Below are positions 15,201 through 26,199 of a stretch of DNA of 64,000 bases, in pieces. The translations under genes were made by a program, and so were the position numbers. The DNA is taken from the NCBI RefSeq assembly GCF_963675165.1, contig NC_087379.1:4543442-4607441 (forward strand), written 5' to 3'. The DNA comes from Halichondria panicea. Its lineage: Eukaryota; Porifera; Demospongiae; Suberitida; Halichondriidae. The notes beneath the pieces are model-generated. The model worked only from the letters and a program-made list of their open reading frames with translations. It searched no databases and was not told the DNA's origin. Within the stretch, counting starts at the first letter, position 1. The number at the start of each line of letters is the position of its first letter.

Positions 15201-16537
15201 TGTCTTTTTCCCCCAGTGTTACTAAGCCTGTATGTTGGTTTATAAGGCTTAGCTTTTATACCTAAAGTCAATAAAGAGGAACAACTCATTAATAATTAAC
15301 GAGCCGAAGATACAGGTTCATTTAGTTAGGGCTTATACACACATAATCGCAGCCATAGGTAACACCAGACCTAGAGGGACAGCTTCCTCTCCAATGGCCA
15401 AAACAGCTAGTAAACACCACCATTGATTACAGCAGCTAGTACAGTATTAACCTTAGTAGCTAGACTACTACTACAAACTAGCACAGTCACACGTCTAGCT
15501 ACCTAGACCTCGATCTCTTGACCAGTAAGCAGTGCACCAAGAATACTTCCACGTCTCCCAAACCTGTACTGTAGCATTGTAGGGTATTTATTAAAAACAT
15601 ACAATTACCTTTTCTTCATTCGCCACGTGGCACAATAAACCCAAAGTAGCCACACCCAGATTGGGTTTGATTTCCCATGATAGGCGTACGTGACAAACCG
15701 ATGTTGTGGGTTCAGTTATTTGATTTCATAACTATTATCGTTTAGCAAATCGTTTCGAAAATCGAATAGCGAATCGATTAGCAACTCGAATATTAAAGCT
15801 ATTTTTGTGAACACAATTTGGCGTTTCATAGAAAAATAGTCCTGAAAAAATGTATGGTCCCTGGACCAATTTCTCATTGAACATTTCGGTCCACTAGTTA
15901 GTAGTTAGCAATGAAGTTCTGTAGAGCTATACATGTCAGCCTAGGGTCCTCTCCACACCATATACACGCACAGGCAGCTACAAGCTCATCACGTAACTAA
16001 ACAACTTGATCTGAAGTGAATGTGCAATGGTACTTCTTCATTTGAAAGAGTGATTCCTTGATTCTATACCATACTACATGTATGACTCTTTTTGAGATTG
16101 ATTGTGCCAAAAAACAAGAGCTTTTATACATGCACATGCATAGATCTCTAGCATTGTCTGAGACCACTTTTTTCAATGGACGGACCAATATTTTCAGCAA
16201 AAATTGGACCGGAGGACTGAAAATTTCTGTACAGACCGAAAGTTTTGGCAGACCAAAATTGTCGTGACAGACCCTGTAACTCGTCTCCAAATACGCACCT
16301 GTCATAGAGGAGGCCTCTCTTGAAGACGTCAGTTGAGTCCACTTCAATTCTATGGCAGGACTTGACTGGGTATACACACAGCTTGGAGACCTTGGCCACT
16401 GGAGTGAGATAAGCAGCAGGAAAGCTGGGAGGCATGTCAGGGTTTGCTTCCTCTACCTTTCCCCTCAGTAACCACCAGAGGAGAGTGCTGGCTGCAATGC
16501 CTGAACCCACTCCCAGAGCCTGAGGGCTGATATCCAT
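12272..16537 (-). CDS. MTARC1: MOSC-domain mitochondrial amidoxime-reducing component (MARC)
   Basis: Six minus-strand exons: 16537-16299, 14770-14585, 14442-14271, 14064-13924, 13545-13409 and 12407-12272. All introns are GT-AG, and the exons join in frame to 336 residues (human MARC proteins are about 337). The N-terminus has a hydrophobic segment (about residues 7-24, ALGVGSGIAASTLLWWLL) suited to an outer-mitochondrial-membrane anchor. The MOSC N-terminal barrel follows (LCVYPVKSC, GLLYDRCWVIIDKTG). The C-terminal MOSC domain has RFRPNVVVSGC, then ACGRC, whose last Cys (about 269) corresponds to the molybdenum-cofactor ligand, and PLFGYNFSVLKSG plus VGDTLYI at the end. The family reduces N-hydroxylated compounds with cytochrome b5 and its reductase. 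Animal MARC1 and MARC2 cannot be told apart here. The gene converges on WDR5 with 368 bp between stop codons. Introns 1, 4 and 5 hold inverted-repeat elements. Confidence 0.95.
12529..12916. repeat. Inverted repeat in MARC intron 5
   Basis: The left arm at about 12529-12589 (AGTCTCGCGAGTAGACGTGG ... ATTGCAGCAATTCC) is answered by the right arm at about 12852-12916 (GGAATTGCTGCAATAGTGAC ... CTCGCGAGACT). About 260 bp lie between the arms. Both arms are followed on the plus strand by C-runs in the same orientation, so the C-runs are not part of the palindrome. Confidence 0.8.
13590..13785. mobile_element. TACCGTAT-ended MITE in MARC intron 4
   Basis: The left end TACCGTATGACTAGAATATT, followed by TTGCGGGTGAA, and the right end GCTCGCTAATAATACGGTA form imperfect terminal inverted repeats. 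The short conserved terminus TACCGTAT and the TTTGCG words link it to other MITEs in the window (9661, 42457, 52414). Confidence 0.6.
14791..15840. mobile_element. Foldback element in MARC intron 1
   Basis: Two long arms (about 14791-15130 and 15497-15840) are inverted copies. The left arm has TATGGAACGCCGAATTCGCC at its outer edge, CACAACATGGGTTTGTCACG in the middle and CTTGGTGCACTGCTTACTGG near its inner edge. The right arm carries the complements in reverse order (CCAGTAAGCAGTGCACCAAG, CGTGACAAACCGATGTTGTG, TTGGCGTTTCATA). The ~360-bp centre has no recognisable gene. The terminal word ATGGAACGCCG also begins the foldback element at 39342-40409. Confidence 0.85.
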
Positions 16538-16903
16538 GACTTGCAGTTGAAACGGTGTAGAGTTTGAGTGTCAGCAATAAGTCCACTCAACATAATTATG
16601 TGTAGTCTACATGTACGTTCTGAGCTGTTAAACTCTTCCCCCTGCCATGCCCCACCCCACCCAGTGCAGTGTGTTGGTATTAATATTAAGTAGAAAGCTA
16701 AAAATTGTGGTCCTTGGACGTTCAACTGTAAACCCCCCTGCCCCCCCCCCCCCACAGGCTCATATAACTAGTACTGTACAGCTGCTATCATTATACTCTT
16801 GATAAAACTTCACGAGAAGATCAGCTACATTTCATAGAACAGTCTATACAATACTAAACAAAAATTGCCATCATAAAACACTATCCATTGTCATAGAATA
16901 ACA

Positions 16904-18148
16904 TTAAGTTGTGTTAGAGTCCTTGCCCCTCTTTTTTGGTGGAGACTCCTGGGCTTTTCTTTTTTTCTTTCTCTTTCTCTTTGGACGGTCTTCTACTTCT
17001 ATCTTTTCATCATTAGTCTTTTTACGCGGCCAGTTAAGATCTTTAGTACAAAGCTTCTTGAACTTTTGAAGCGCACCTGCTTTTTCCAGAACATTCTGGA
17101 TGCCTGAAGGATACTCGGAACATATTTTTGGTAGGTGTTGAAGAAATGACCTGTGGTTAAGTACAACCCATAGAGCTGTCATTGAAGATTGCGACAAATG
17201 ACCTTTCGTGCTTAAATTTAGAGCTTCAGATATCAAGAGATTATCAGTTTTACAGTCATACATAATTACTCTGAACTGTGTTTCATCAATCAGAATTGTT
17301 GGTACGCATGATTTCAGTTCAGGATGAAGACTGTTTTCTATAAATGATGAGACTGTACATGTGGCAATCGATTGCGACAGATGATTCATTCTTTTTTTCG
17401 TTTCAATTACCGTTCCCGTTCCAGAACTATCACTATGGTATTCACTACTGTCATCTGATAGCACAGGGGACTCCCTAACAAGGTAGCTAGTTTGACAAAC
17501 GCCTAGGTCCGATCCGTCAGAGTCCAATCCGTCAGAGTCCGATCCGTCAGAGTCCGATCCGTCAGAGTCCGATTCCAGAATAATAGAGGCCCCCCTAACA
17601 CGTGCGTCAGGGGTGCCATGCCAAGTATCGAAAGCCCCCATTCCCATAGCCGCAAACTTCACCCCACGAGAGTGATAAGACTCATAGCGTTTTTCTACGC
17701 ATACCTCATCCTTTTTGCAAAGAGGTACTAAAATATCAGAACATATACAACTCATCAACTTGGCCTTAGATGTCGCCTTTGGAATAGGTGGCCATTGACG
17801 GTTCTTACATTTCTTTAAGAAGCGTAAATGTTCGAAATGTGATTCTTCGAATAGGCTTGTGTCAACCTGGAATAGGTCATTGAAGGGTAGGAACAACTCT
17901 GCTTTGTCTCCATACGCTTCGTGTCCGTATGGCTCAATATCTAAATTCACACGCGAAAACGGTGCTTTCTCATTGAACAAACTGTCCATACGATACACAG
18001 AAAATCTTGTTTCTTTTATCCTGTCAAAAGCGTAGCCAAACATTCTTTTCAGCTTGGCGTGATCCATGTGTGCTTGATCAGAGGAGGTAGGATAAGTACC
18101 TGTAAATTTAAATGATGGACTAGCGAATAGAAGTTGTGAACTCAACAT
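16904..18148 (-). CDS. Intronless 414-residue gene with PD-(D/E)XK-nuclease-like motifs, family unknown
   Basis: A single open frame of 414 codons, with an in-frame TAG seven codons before the ATG. I do not recognise the family. The spacing of GTPDARV (residues 178-184), VIETKK (247-252, E249-x-K251) and a following helix-like stretch with Gln (Q259) fits the PD-(D/E)XK nuclease pattern: an acidic residue, then E-x-K, then a Q-containing helix. The strand-like VPTILID and FRVIMYD (282-298) follow. Between the first two motifs is a Ser/Asp repeat (about 193-214) made by a 15-bp minisatellite. The C-terminus is strongly basic (RPKRKRKKKRK, PPKKRGK), a probable nuclear localisation signal. Lack of introns among intron-rich neighbours suggests retroposition or a mobile-element origin. 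The nuclease idea is an inference from motifs only. Confidence 0.75.
   Translation of the reverse strand: MLSSQLLFASPSFKFTGTYPTSSDQAHMDHAKLKRMFGYAFDRIKETRFSVYRMDSLFNEKAPFSRVNLDIEPYGHEAYGDKAELFLPFNDLFQVDTSLFEESHFEHLRFLKKCKNRQWPPIPKATSKAKLMSCICSDILVPLCKKDEVCVEKRYESYHSRGVKFAAMGMGAFDTWHGTPDARVRGASIILESDSDGSDSDGSDSDGLDSDGSDLGVCQTSYLVRESPVLSDDSSEYHSDSSGTGTVIETKKRMNHLSQSIATCTVSSFIENSLHPELKSCVPTILIDETQFRVIMYDCKTDNLLISEALNLSTKGHLSQSSMTALWVVLNHRSFLQHLPKICSEYPSGIQNVLEKAGALQKFKKLCTKDLNWPRKKTNDEKIEVEDRPKRKRKKKRKAQESPPKKRGKDSNTT
17507..17575. repeat. 15-bp minisatellite inside the orphan gene
   Basis: The unit GTCCGATCCGTCAGA (with one variant, CAATCC) is repeated about 4.5 times. On the minus strand it encodes the Ser-Asp-Gly repeats of the orphan protein. 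As 15 is a multiple of three, copy-number change would keep the frame. Confidence 0.9.
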
Positions 18149-19489
18149 AATTAATTGAGCTACGAGCTATCAGTCGAGAGACAGTGCCTTCTAGGAAACA
18201 CGGACGGAGTAAGCCCTCGGTCACTCAAGTACCCTCGGGATACTAAATCAGTGACTTTGGGCTTCTAAATCCCATAGACCCCTCCAAAACCCAAAACAGT
18301 GTCTTAACTCCAGGGCAAGGTAAGTAACAAGGTAAGACACCATTTTATAATTACGATCTCTGTAGAGATTCCACTGCACAACTTCCTAATTACAATGGGC
18401 GGGGTTCATAAATTTGATGTTTTGGGCCACAGATGAGACTGAGAGATAATGCACCGCTGTTTCACGCAATGTAAATTGCACCACTTAGTTTATCCTGGAA
18501 GTAGTACAAGATAACACATTCCTTAGTATTCATGTACCATGACCAACAGGAAGCTCACGTAATGCAAGTTACTTGTGGCTTCCTACTGGACATGATGTCA
18601 AAACAGAGGAAACAAATCACGTGGAAGGAAAGCCCTTGCTTTTAGCTATCCATTAGTCCAAGGTACACCAAAATTGAGTAATGTGTCGCAGACTTACAAG
18701 ACTTTTAACAGAACCAGATCAAGAACATGATTGTGTGCACCTCATACACAATCAGCGCTCTAGTCCAGGTAAGAAGTGTTCGACACAAAATAAGCATAGC
18801 AGATTAAACTTTAAGTTCCTAGCTACATACTAGTTAGCCTCTACACAGGCTCTCCTTTTTCTGTTCTTTATCACAATCGTTCAATAAGATAAAATACTGT
18901 CTTAATCGTTCAATGAGATAAAATACGGTAGTTAATTAGAGGAATAAAGAAAGAAATAGACGTAGAGTTAGGAAAAAGGAGAGCCTGTATCGGGAAGTCG
19001 CGTGAGGGTAGAAGGGTGGTAGAAGGGTGAAAATGAGCGTGGGCATGCTGAGCTAGAGATGTTGGACTGCCCACGCAGATATCTATGACTAATAAAACTT
19101 TGCCTGCAGCATGCAAGCTGGACATGGACTTGGAAGTTTGCAAGCACTATAGCTAGCTATATACCTTAGGCTTAGCTAGATGATCTACTAGTCTAGATTG
19201 TGTGTTCAGATTCTATCAGACTATTACCTTTTCTTGTGTCTTTCTACATGCTAGTATAGATCAAGAATAGCTTAAGTTAGTCATCATTATCATATATAGC
19301 AGGTAGCTACTGCCACCAGAGCTGGCCACGCTGGTTCTCTGATCTGACTTTGCAGCACAGCTAGCTTGGTGGTTGTCTCAGTACAGTCTTATTAACTCTG
19401 AATGCGTGGGAGAATACCTTACGTCACGATTGTGGGCTACATATCGCCCACGTTCATAAAAATCCTTGTGGATCACGCGATTTCCCAAA
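18149..19489. other. Stretch without a recognisable gene
   Basis: No coding region with splice support was found. It contains a partial copy (about 18850-18940: CTCTCCTTTTTCTGTTC, TTCAATGAGATAAAATAC) of the sequence that forms the arms of the palindrome at 40935-41184, plus a weak inverted counterpart near 18970-18990 (GGAAAAAGGAGAGCCTGT). The rest is unique, moderately AT-rich DNA upstream of the orphan gene. Confidence 0.5.
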
Positions 19490-19615
19490 CCAGGCCTTAC
19501 TTTTTCTTAACTGTACGCCCATTTCTTTCTTTGCTGCCTCACTAGCACTATGTCTTTCATGGATGAACAGTGACAACAGCAAGAAAAAGTAAGGCCTGGG
19601 AACGAGGCTACATGC
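19490..19615 (-). mobile_element. Short hairpin element (AGGCCTTACTTTTTCTT ends)
   Basis: The ends CCAGGCCTTACTTTTTCTTA and AAGAAAAAGTAAGGCCTGG form an inverted repeat around about 85 bp. The same sequence in the opposite orientation, lacking the far end, sits at 38413-38519, where its target-site duplication can be read. There is no coding potential. Confidence 0.8.
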
Positions 19616-20610
19616 TAGTATAAAACTTGACAGTAGCTATTTTTTTAACATGAGTTATAGGAACATTCTTGAAGTGAGAACACAGGGAAATGATGTCTAC
19701 TTCTGAATAAAAAGTAAGCCTTAACATATTTAATATTTGTAAGTTTGTGTTGTCTATGTGTGTGATTATGGCCTGTGGTGAGGATTTCTTTAGTCTACCC
19801 TGGGTGCAACTCTTTTGTGGCTAACCTCCTTGGCGAATACAAATCCAAAGGAAACAAACGAAACAGGCTATCACCCTTTTGGGGTTGTATTAAGCGTCGT
19901 TCTGCCTTCTTAGAGAAGTGGATAATGTTGTGACAGGGATGCCAGTATGTAGGTTAGATAGATGTGTACTTTCACTATCTGTAGATATGTACGTTAATCC
20001 CAAATTACTCCTGCAGATCTGTCTGGCTATTGATAGCTGAAGTCTTTTCTTAGCTTTTCAAGGGGCCCCACATACTTGACACAGACCAGAATATGCTGCT
20101 GACAATGGTCACCTTCATTTACAATGTTTGTACTTTTAAGAGCATGTTTTGTAGCTACTAGCTAATAATTAACTTGTGTTTTGTACAATATTGACATCAT
20201 TTTTAACATGTTTTAATTCCTTTAGAAAAAAAATAGCTACTTACCAGTTGCAGCCATATCTATAGAGCAACTCTTTCTGTTCGAAATAGAACCTTCCACA
20301 CACCACAGAACATATCGTGGAAGTCATGGTGGAGCTAACAAGAACGCTACTATGGTGCCACTATCTTTGTGGTGATGATAATGCAATCACAAAATGGATG
20401 CGCAAAAAATAGCTGATCATGAGTATGCTGTGCAAGTAGTATCATTACGTAGGTAATTTGAAGTACATCACAGCTATAATGTTTTCTAAGACACTCCTCC
20501 CATAGAAATACCCGTAACCATGGTTAGAAGTATGCCAAGTAAACAGGAATTGATTTGTGTGAAACCACACCCATTTTTTCAATATTTCATTGCAATTCAG
20601 TGTGTTCCAA

Positions 20611-21204
20611 CTACAGGGATTTGAGGAGTTCTTGCAACTGTAATGTCGAGAGCGGAAGTACCTGTCACGTGAACAGTTACATAATTATGGCTCATTTCAA
20701 ACCAATTTTTCTCCAATAAAGCCTTTAGGCATGTTTATTTTGGGAAAAAAATCGACCTATACAGGAGGCTTTGCTCTGCATATAATTATCTGCAAGCCTT
20801 TGCACCACAGCTAAAGCTATCCTTGAGCCCAATCGTGAGCTACTACTATTAGTCTGTCACACAAACTGTGTATCCAGCTGGAGCTAGCCTAAGAGAGATT
20901 TTACTGAGACTAGTGCTACACTTTCAACAGCTTACGGGCAGGCTGGGGCAAGTAGTAGCTCACAAAACAATTAGAATCTCAAGGATAGCTTCAGCTGACA
21001 ATCTGCTGTGGTGCAAAGCCTTTACCAAAGGCTCTTAGCTTTCTGATGTAAGTCAATGTTTTCCCAGTTTAACAAAAATGAATAGGCTCTATTGGAGAAA
21101 AATTGGTTTGGAATGAGCCAAAATTCAATCTTGTTACCAAGGTTCACGTGACAGGTACTTCCGCTCTCGACATTACAGTTGCAAGAACTCCTCAAATCCC
21201 TGTA
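20611..21204. mobile_element. Foldback element with ~240-bp arms
   Basis: The left arm (from CTACAGGGATTTGAGGAGTT at 20611) and the right arm (ending AACTCCTCAAATCCCTGTA at about 21204) are inverted copies with moderate divergence. Matching internal words include GTCGAGAGCGGAAGTACCTG / CAGGTACTTCCGCTCTCGAC and ATTTTTCTCCAATA / TATTGGAGAAAAAT. The centre (about 20850-20960) has no gene. Confidence 0.85.
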
Positions 21205-21227
21205 AGTGGCATGCTTGAAACAGCGGT

Positions 21228-21292
21228 GAATGGTAAGCTAATTGCCGAGCGGGAAGCGAGGCGAATAATCGTACTACCTGATTCTGGCCCAT
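21228..21292. repeat. 65-bp repeat shared with 62074-62134
   Basis: The word GCCGAGCGGGAAGCGAGG, followed by CGAATAATCGTAC and CTGATTCTGGCCCATG, recurs in reverse complement at 62074-62134. It lies just outside the right end of the foldback element. Its function is unknown. Confidence 0.75.
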
Positions 21293-21944
21293 GCTTTTTT
21301 CTGACTGTTGTAGCTAACAAAAAACTAGCGCTTTAGTGCAAGGCTAACTCATTACTTGAAAAGAAACTTTGTGCGAACAGATGATGCTACGAAAGATTCT
21401 AAAGAGACTGCAACAGCCTTCAATGTTTGTCAAACTAGCCATAACTCGAGAAAGAAGCTTTAGTTTGCTAATCCACGAATCAAAATCTAAGAGAACGTGG
21501 CTAGAAGCCTATAAAAACTGTTAGTTTTTGTCGCATTGCAACCGTTGAGCAGTTACAGCTGGAATAAACACAAACACACACACACAGTCAGCTTTACCGT
21601 ATCCCTCCTGCCTTGAGGCATAATTATAAGCGACCGACACATTCTATTTAAATCACGACATGAACCTACTTTGCCAAGATGCTGTCCGGCCGTAGGAGAG
21701 TTGACGGGGGGTAGAGCTGGTGGGCCAGCTAGTTTGATCAGCCAGCTGTACAGTCTCAGCCGGTAGAGCTGGGCTGGGATGAGAAGTGGAAGTGTGTGCA
21801 AAAGAAGACTATACTTGTCTCTAATGATTAAAAATGTCATAAATACTGCAATCCGATTGGCTAAATGAATATGGGCAGTTCTATTTTTAGGAAGCGTCGC
21901 ATTTTTGTCATTACGTCAGTGTCAAAGTCTCTGTTGCCACAGGC

Positions 21945-22081
21945 GCGGTACTATGGCACGCCAAGTGTAACAAAAATAAATAGCGCTATAGGACGTCATA
22001 AAGTAAGGGAAAACGTCATGCATGCAAGACGTGCTGTAATCTTTACAAGACGTGCTGTAACGTTACAAGACGTGCTGTAAG
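21945..22081. repeat. 137-bp block identical to the region upstream of the integrase-like gene
   Basis: From TATGGCACGCCAAGTGTAAC to ACAAGACGTGCTGTAA this block matches 34443-34578 (reverse complement) with about one mismatch. It ends in three tandem copies of ACAAGACGTGCTGTAA and contains two GACGTCAT/ACGTCAT-type words. No transposase-like gene follows this copy, so it may be a solo terminal piece of the same mobile element. Confidence 0.85.
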
Positions 22082-22099
22082 TGAGTGATTTCAACCATG

Positions 22100-24560
22100 A
22101 AAAATAATGTAACATCACAGAGTGACTACACTACATGCTTACAATTGAATCTACAAAAATCGTCTCAACCATGCATGTGTGCAGAATGTCACTGTGCTAC
22201 AGTAACTGTAGAATCATGTTTGGCAGTGCTGTCGAAAGTGTGCCCATCATTATACCAGTATGATAATGTGCCCACCCCTATACCTTATATAGATTTGATG
22301 TTATAATTATGTTCTCGTGCAATAATTATTATAGCTGCAGATTATATATAGTGTTAGGACGATGAATTAAAGTAATAGTGTATAGGACTCAGTCAATATT
22401 ATATTGAAAATTCCGAATAGTGTAGGAATAGTGTGGGGCATGCAGGGTCAATGATAATCAGTATAGTAGAAGTGGTGGGTATACATGGGAGTGAACCCCT
22501 CAGAGTTTTTGGCACTCTGAAGTGGTTGACCAATGGTTGCTAGCATGCAATGATAATCCTGCTAGTTCATTTATGGGAGGCTTAAGGAAGGAGCGAGTGC
22601 ATATACAGACCGCCTTGTCGTCAGTGTTTTTCCACAGTAGCTGAAACAAAAGAAAAGGTATTGATTTGCATTTACCTTCAGCATGCAGTCGTGCATGGTT
22701 ACTGAGCCGCCTGTTTCCTTTCATGCATGGTGGCCCAATTTGTTCCTGAAGATAACCCACATTGGAGCAATTACCTTCTCATGCTGGAAATCACAGACCA
22801 TCTATTTTCCCCAGATCTCGACACTCAGATGAAGTTGCTTACCTCAAAAACCCTTCAATAGCCTTTTGTGAGCTCTATACTGATGCCCCCAAAATGCACT
22901 ATCTGATGCATGCATGCACCAAGACTGATCATTGAGTAAGTGTGCACATGTATACATATATACTGTATATAGTGGGTAATTATAGTGGGTAATTGTCGAT
23001 TTGGCGAATGAAGGTGCATGCATGAGGGTCACCAAAAATTAAAAATCGCCAATGCCCAGTATATCCCACGTGGTTAATAATGCCGTGCCGTAGTATACTA
23101 TGGAGTGTCGTTTGTGTCAAAACACCATGTGTAAAAACTGCATGTCTAATCCACGTCATGCACTTCACTATTTCACTATATCAGTGTCCCACTACTATAA
23201 TTAAAGCGGTCTCACGTACCGGTCTCACGCTTTACTAAATCGGTGTCCTGATTTACTAAATCGCTGTCCAGATATTTGTTCCCGCGCTGCGTGTTACTGC
23301 AGCCTTTTTAATTGCGCATGCTCAAAGATTTGCAGTATTAAAGGCATTGAGTGTATGCGAACTCACAAGGTTCATATAATATTATATAGGGCGCTGTTCC
23401 ATGCAACATCGTCAAATGAAAATTGCCAAATTTACCCGCTATAATTATATATAATTATGGTGTAAAATACTCTGCATGTATATAATGTATACATGCATGC
23501 ATGCATGCCTGCATGATATAGTTAAGACATGCACGCATGTGCTTTTTGTGACAGTATATTATTTTTATATCCTTGTATAGTGTTAGTTGCAACTCCCTGC
23601 ATGCATGCATGGGGTATCAAGTGGGGTAAATGTAACCATGCTCTTGTATATATAGGTTTGGTCAGTGTATAGCTATATATATTAGGCCAAACGTACGTTC
23701 AAACTCGTTCAGCAATTACAGTTGGACTCTTGTTAAACGTCACCAGCTACTGCAGTGCTATATATATGTTCCATCATGGGGGATTACTTTGGACATGCAG
23801 GAGCGTCTGGATGTTAGTCCAGGTGCATGATACCGGAGGGTAGAATTCAGTGTATCCATACAAACCGAGTGATTGGTCAATAATGATTTTATTGCCAGTT
23901 GCTATATGACAGCAATAAAAAGGCATACTGAGAACAAAGAGTATATACATAAGTTATAGAGTTGAGAATGAATTCTTAATCTAGACTATATACATGTTGG
24001 CTACTCAAGAGAGATCATGCATGCATGCCCCTGAAGGTGCCTCTCTGATGAAAAGGGTCCTTTCTAAACATCGATATAGTCTATATAACTCATTCTAAAT
24101 GCGTTACTCAAGCTCTATATGCTGCAATGACAAAGAAGTTTTAAATTGCAGCTGCATGTATGGCCATGGCAAGAAAATAGATTTTACGTATGTAAACAAG
24201 TGATATATACATGAAAAGCATGTGAAAAACATACATGCATGCATCAACATCCCTAACCACAGGGATCTGTATATATATGATTCCCTATACATGCATGTAT
24301 ATGATTCCCTCCCTATACATGACGTATATATCATTCCTATGTAAAAGCAGGTTCTGCATGTAGCACAGTTATAAACCACTGCATATATACCTAACCACAT
24401 ACCAACGGGCAAGAATAACTGTGTGCATGTGTATACTCCCCGGGTGATTCAGTAGCCTCACTGAGTATAGGCCCGGAGTTGCAAAAAGAAGCTGTAGGTA
24501 AGTTGTTATTACATGACTGTGAAGACTATACCTATACAGCTGGCTGTTATGTACTTATGT
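22100..24560. other. Gene-poor AT-rich stretch
   Basis: No supportable coding exon was found on either strand. The region is rich in short self-complementary runs such as GCATGCATGCATGC (near 23490 and 23600) and TATATA. A small imperfect hairpin (GTCGATTTGGCGAAT / ATTAAAAATCGCCAAT) lies near 22995-23055. Confidence 0.5.
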
Positions 24561-24572
24561 ACGTAATACTAT

Positions 24573-24790
24573 CAAGGGCGTATAAAAGAAGAGAGGGCAT
24601 GCAACTCCAAGAGCAGAATTCAAACGTGGGCGGATAAATGTGCATGACTGTGCATGAAATACTAAAAATAGACATTTCTATTTTTAGCACTGCATGCAAA
24701 TGCACACATTCCTCCGCCCACGTTTGAACTCTGCTAGCTACGTGTACTGATAGTGGAGTTGCATGCCCTCTCTTCTTTTATACGCCCTTG
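24573..24790. mobile_element. MITE with readable 7-bp target-site duplication (copy 1)
   Basis: The 218-bp element begins CAAGGGCGTATAAAAGAAG and ends CTTCTTTTATACGCCCTTG. The flanks carry ATACTAT at 24566-24572 and 24791-24797. Further inward are complementary words AACGTGGGCGG / CCGCCCACGTTTGAA. A second copy in the same orientation is at 43939-44151. No transposase is encoded, so it depends on an enzyme elsewhere. Confidence 0.92.
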
Positions 24791-25269
24791 ATACTATTAA
24801 TTATCGGAATTTTTAATTTGTTATGTATATTGTTGCACGACAATTGTTCCTATTAGAGCAAATTGGATAAGAGTGGATGGTAAAAGCCAGCCGTCATCCT
24901 TTAGAAACTTGATCAAGACTGTCCAGTGTTCGTTCAAATTGTTGATAATTATTGTGGAAAACAACCCATTTGCAATTTAACTGCATCCGTTTTGATCGTC
25001 ACTATCATGTTTTTATACACTTACCAATCCATACACTCTTACATATTTATCCCATACAACCCCTTATATCATCTGCAAGAGAACAGTTTGTGGACAGCAC
25101 GCTGGTTATATAATTACGTAGAACACTCAGTAGGTCCTATAAAATCAAAATACTGTGCATGTGAGCTTTGGTTGGTATATATACATGTGTATAAAGGCAG
25201 AATTGTTATAAAACAGCTATTATAATGATAGCATATCAAATTAGCAAGACCTTCCACATAACTATGTGT

Positions 25270-25557
25270 AAAATACATGTGAATAGGGTTTTAGGTTATC
25301 TGCGTCAATTTATAGGAAATATGGGACTGGATGAATTGCGAACTTTTCTGCGCTTCGTTACTGGCAGCTCGGTGTGTTCCTCTTCGAAAATATCTCTAGA
25401 ATTTAATGCTCTTACCGGTTCTTCACGTAGACCCATTGCCCTCACCTGTGCACCATCCCTGATTCTATCCTCAACATACCCTTCATACCAAGTGTTTGTT
25501 TCTGAGTTCCGAGCTTGTTTGTCAAGCGAGTACTTGTGGAGAATGGACAGCTATTGA
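25270..25557 (+). pseudogene. HECT-type E3 ligase C-lobe fragment
   Basis: The open frame encodes LDELRTFLRFVTGSSVC, followed by RRPIALTCAPSLILSSTY and WRMD before a TGA. This is the C-terminal part of a HECT-type ubiquitin-ligase domain, and the Cys of ALTC is at the catalytic position. Such truncated HECT tails are common in multi-copy genes of aquatic invertebrates. No upstream exon with the N-lobe was found, so this is probably a dead fragment, though an exon of a gene reaching outside my recognition is possible. Confidence 0.7.
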
Positions 25558-25959
25558 CGTTTGCAATATTGATAACACTGCATGCATGTCTGTCAATGTT
25601 TTTTGGCCATAATTATTACCTTTATGACGATGTTATTGTATTGTAAAGCATTCATCGCTGTGATTTTTGTATTACTGAGTGATGTAGGTATATAGGTCCA
25701 ATAAAAAGCATGCAAGCTTTGGTCCCAGGAGAATTGTTATATATAACACCTATAACTTATGAATGCAAAATTAGCAAGACCTTCTATACATGCATGCAAG
25801 TAGTACATGCATGTGCTTGCATTTGTCACAGTGAAGATATAATTATATAGTTATCTGCATGAGCTTATGATTATCATGTTGCAAGCATGCATGTAATAAT
25901 TATGATTGTTCCACAAATGTTCCACGTTCAAATGCTATATGAATCAGTAGGTTGTACAT

Positions 25960-26180
25960 ACACTGTAAAAACAGGGTGGTGACCGTCACTACCAAATGTG
26001 GTGATGGTCACTACCTAAGCGAATCACTACATGGTGGTGATTTATGTATGTGGTGATCCTCACTACCAATCTCAGTGACGGTCACTACCTAAGTCCTTCA
26101 CCAACATAGCTCAATACCAACTGTGGTGACGGTCACTACCAAAGTCCTTCACTACATTCAACCTCCGCGATGACTCCTAG
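25960..26180. repeat. GTGGTGACGGTCACTACC-type repeats, left member of an inverted pair
   Basis: The block starts ACACTGTAAAAAC and then carries about five diverged copies of GTGGTGA(C/T)GGTCACTACC, itself partly palindromic. The reverse-complement arrangement ends at 32164 with GTTTTTACAGTGT, so the two blocks could be ends of one 6.2-kb element or of two elements. Confidence 0.8.
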
Positions 26181-26199
26181 ATCCTAAGTCCTTCATCAC

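Noticed and set aside
21865-22080. Open frame with arginine-rich repeats (ARRAVIFTRRAV)
   Set aside because: It is the translation of the 137-bp block and its 16-bp tandem units; the same frame appears upstream of the integrase-like gene as non-coding sequence.
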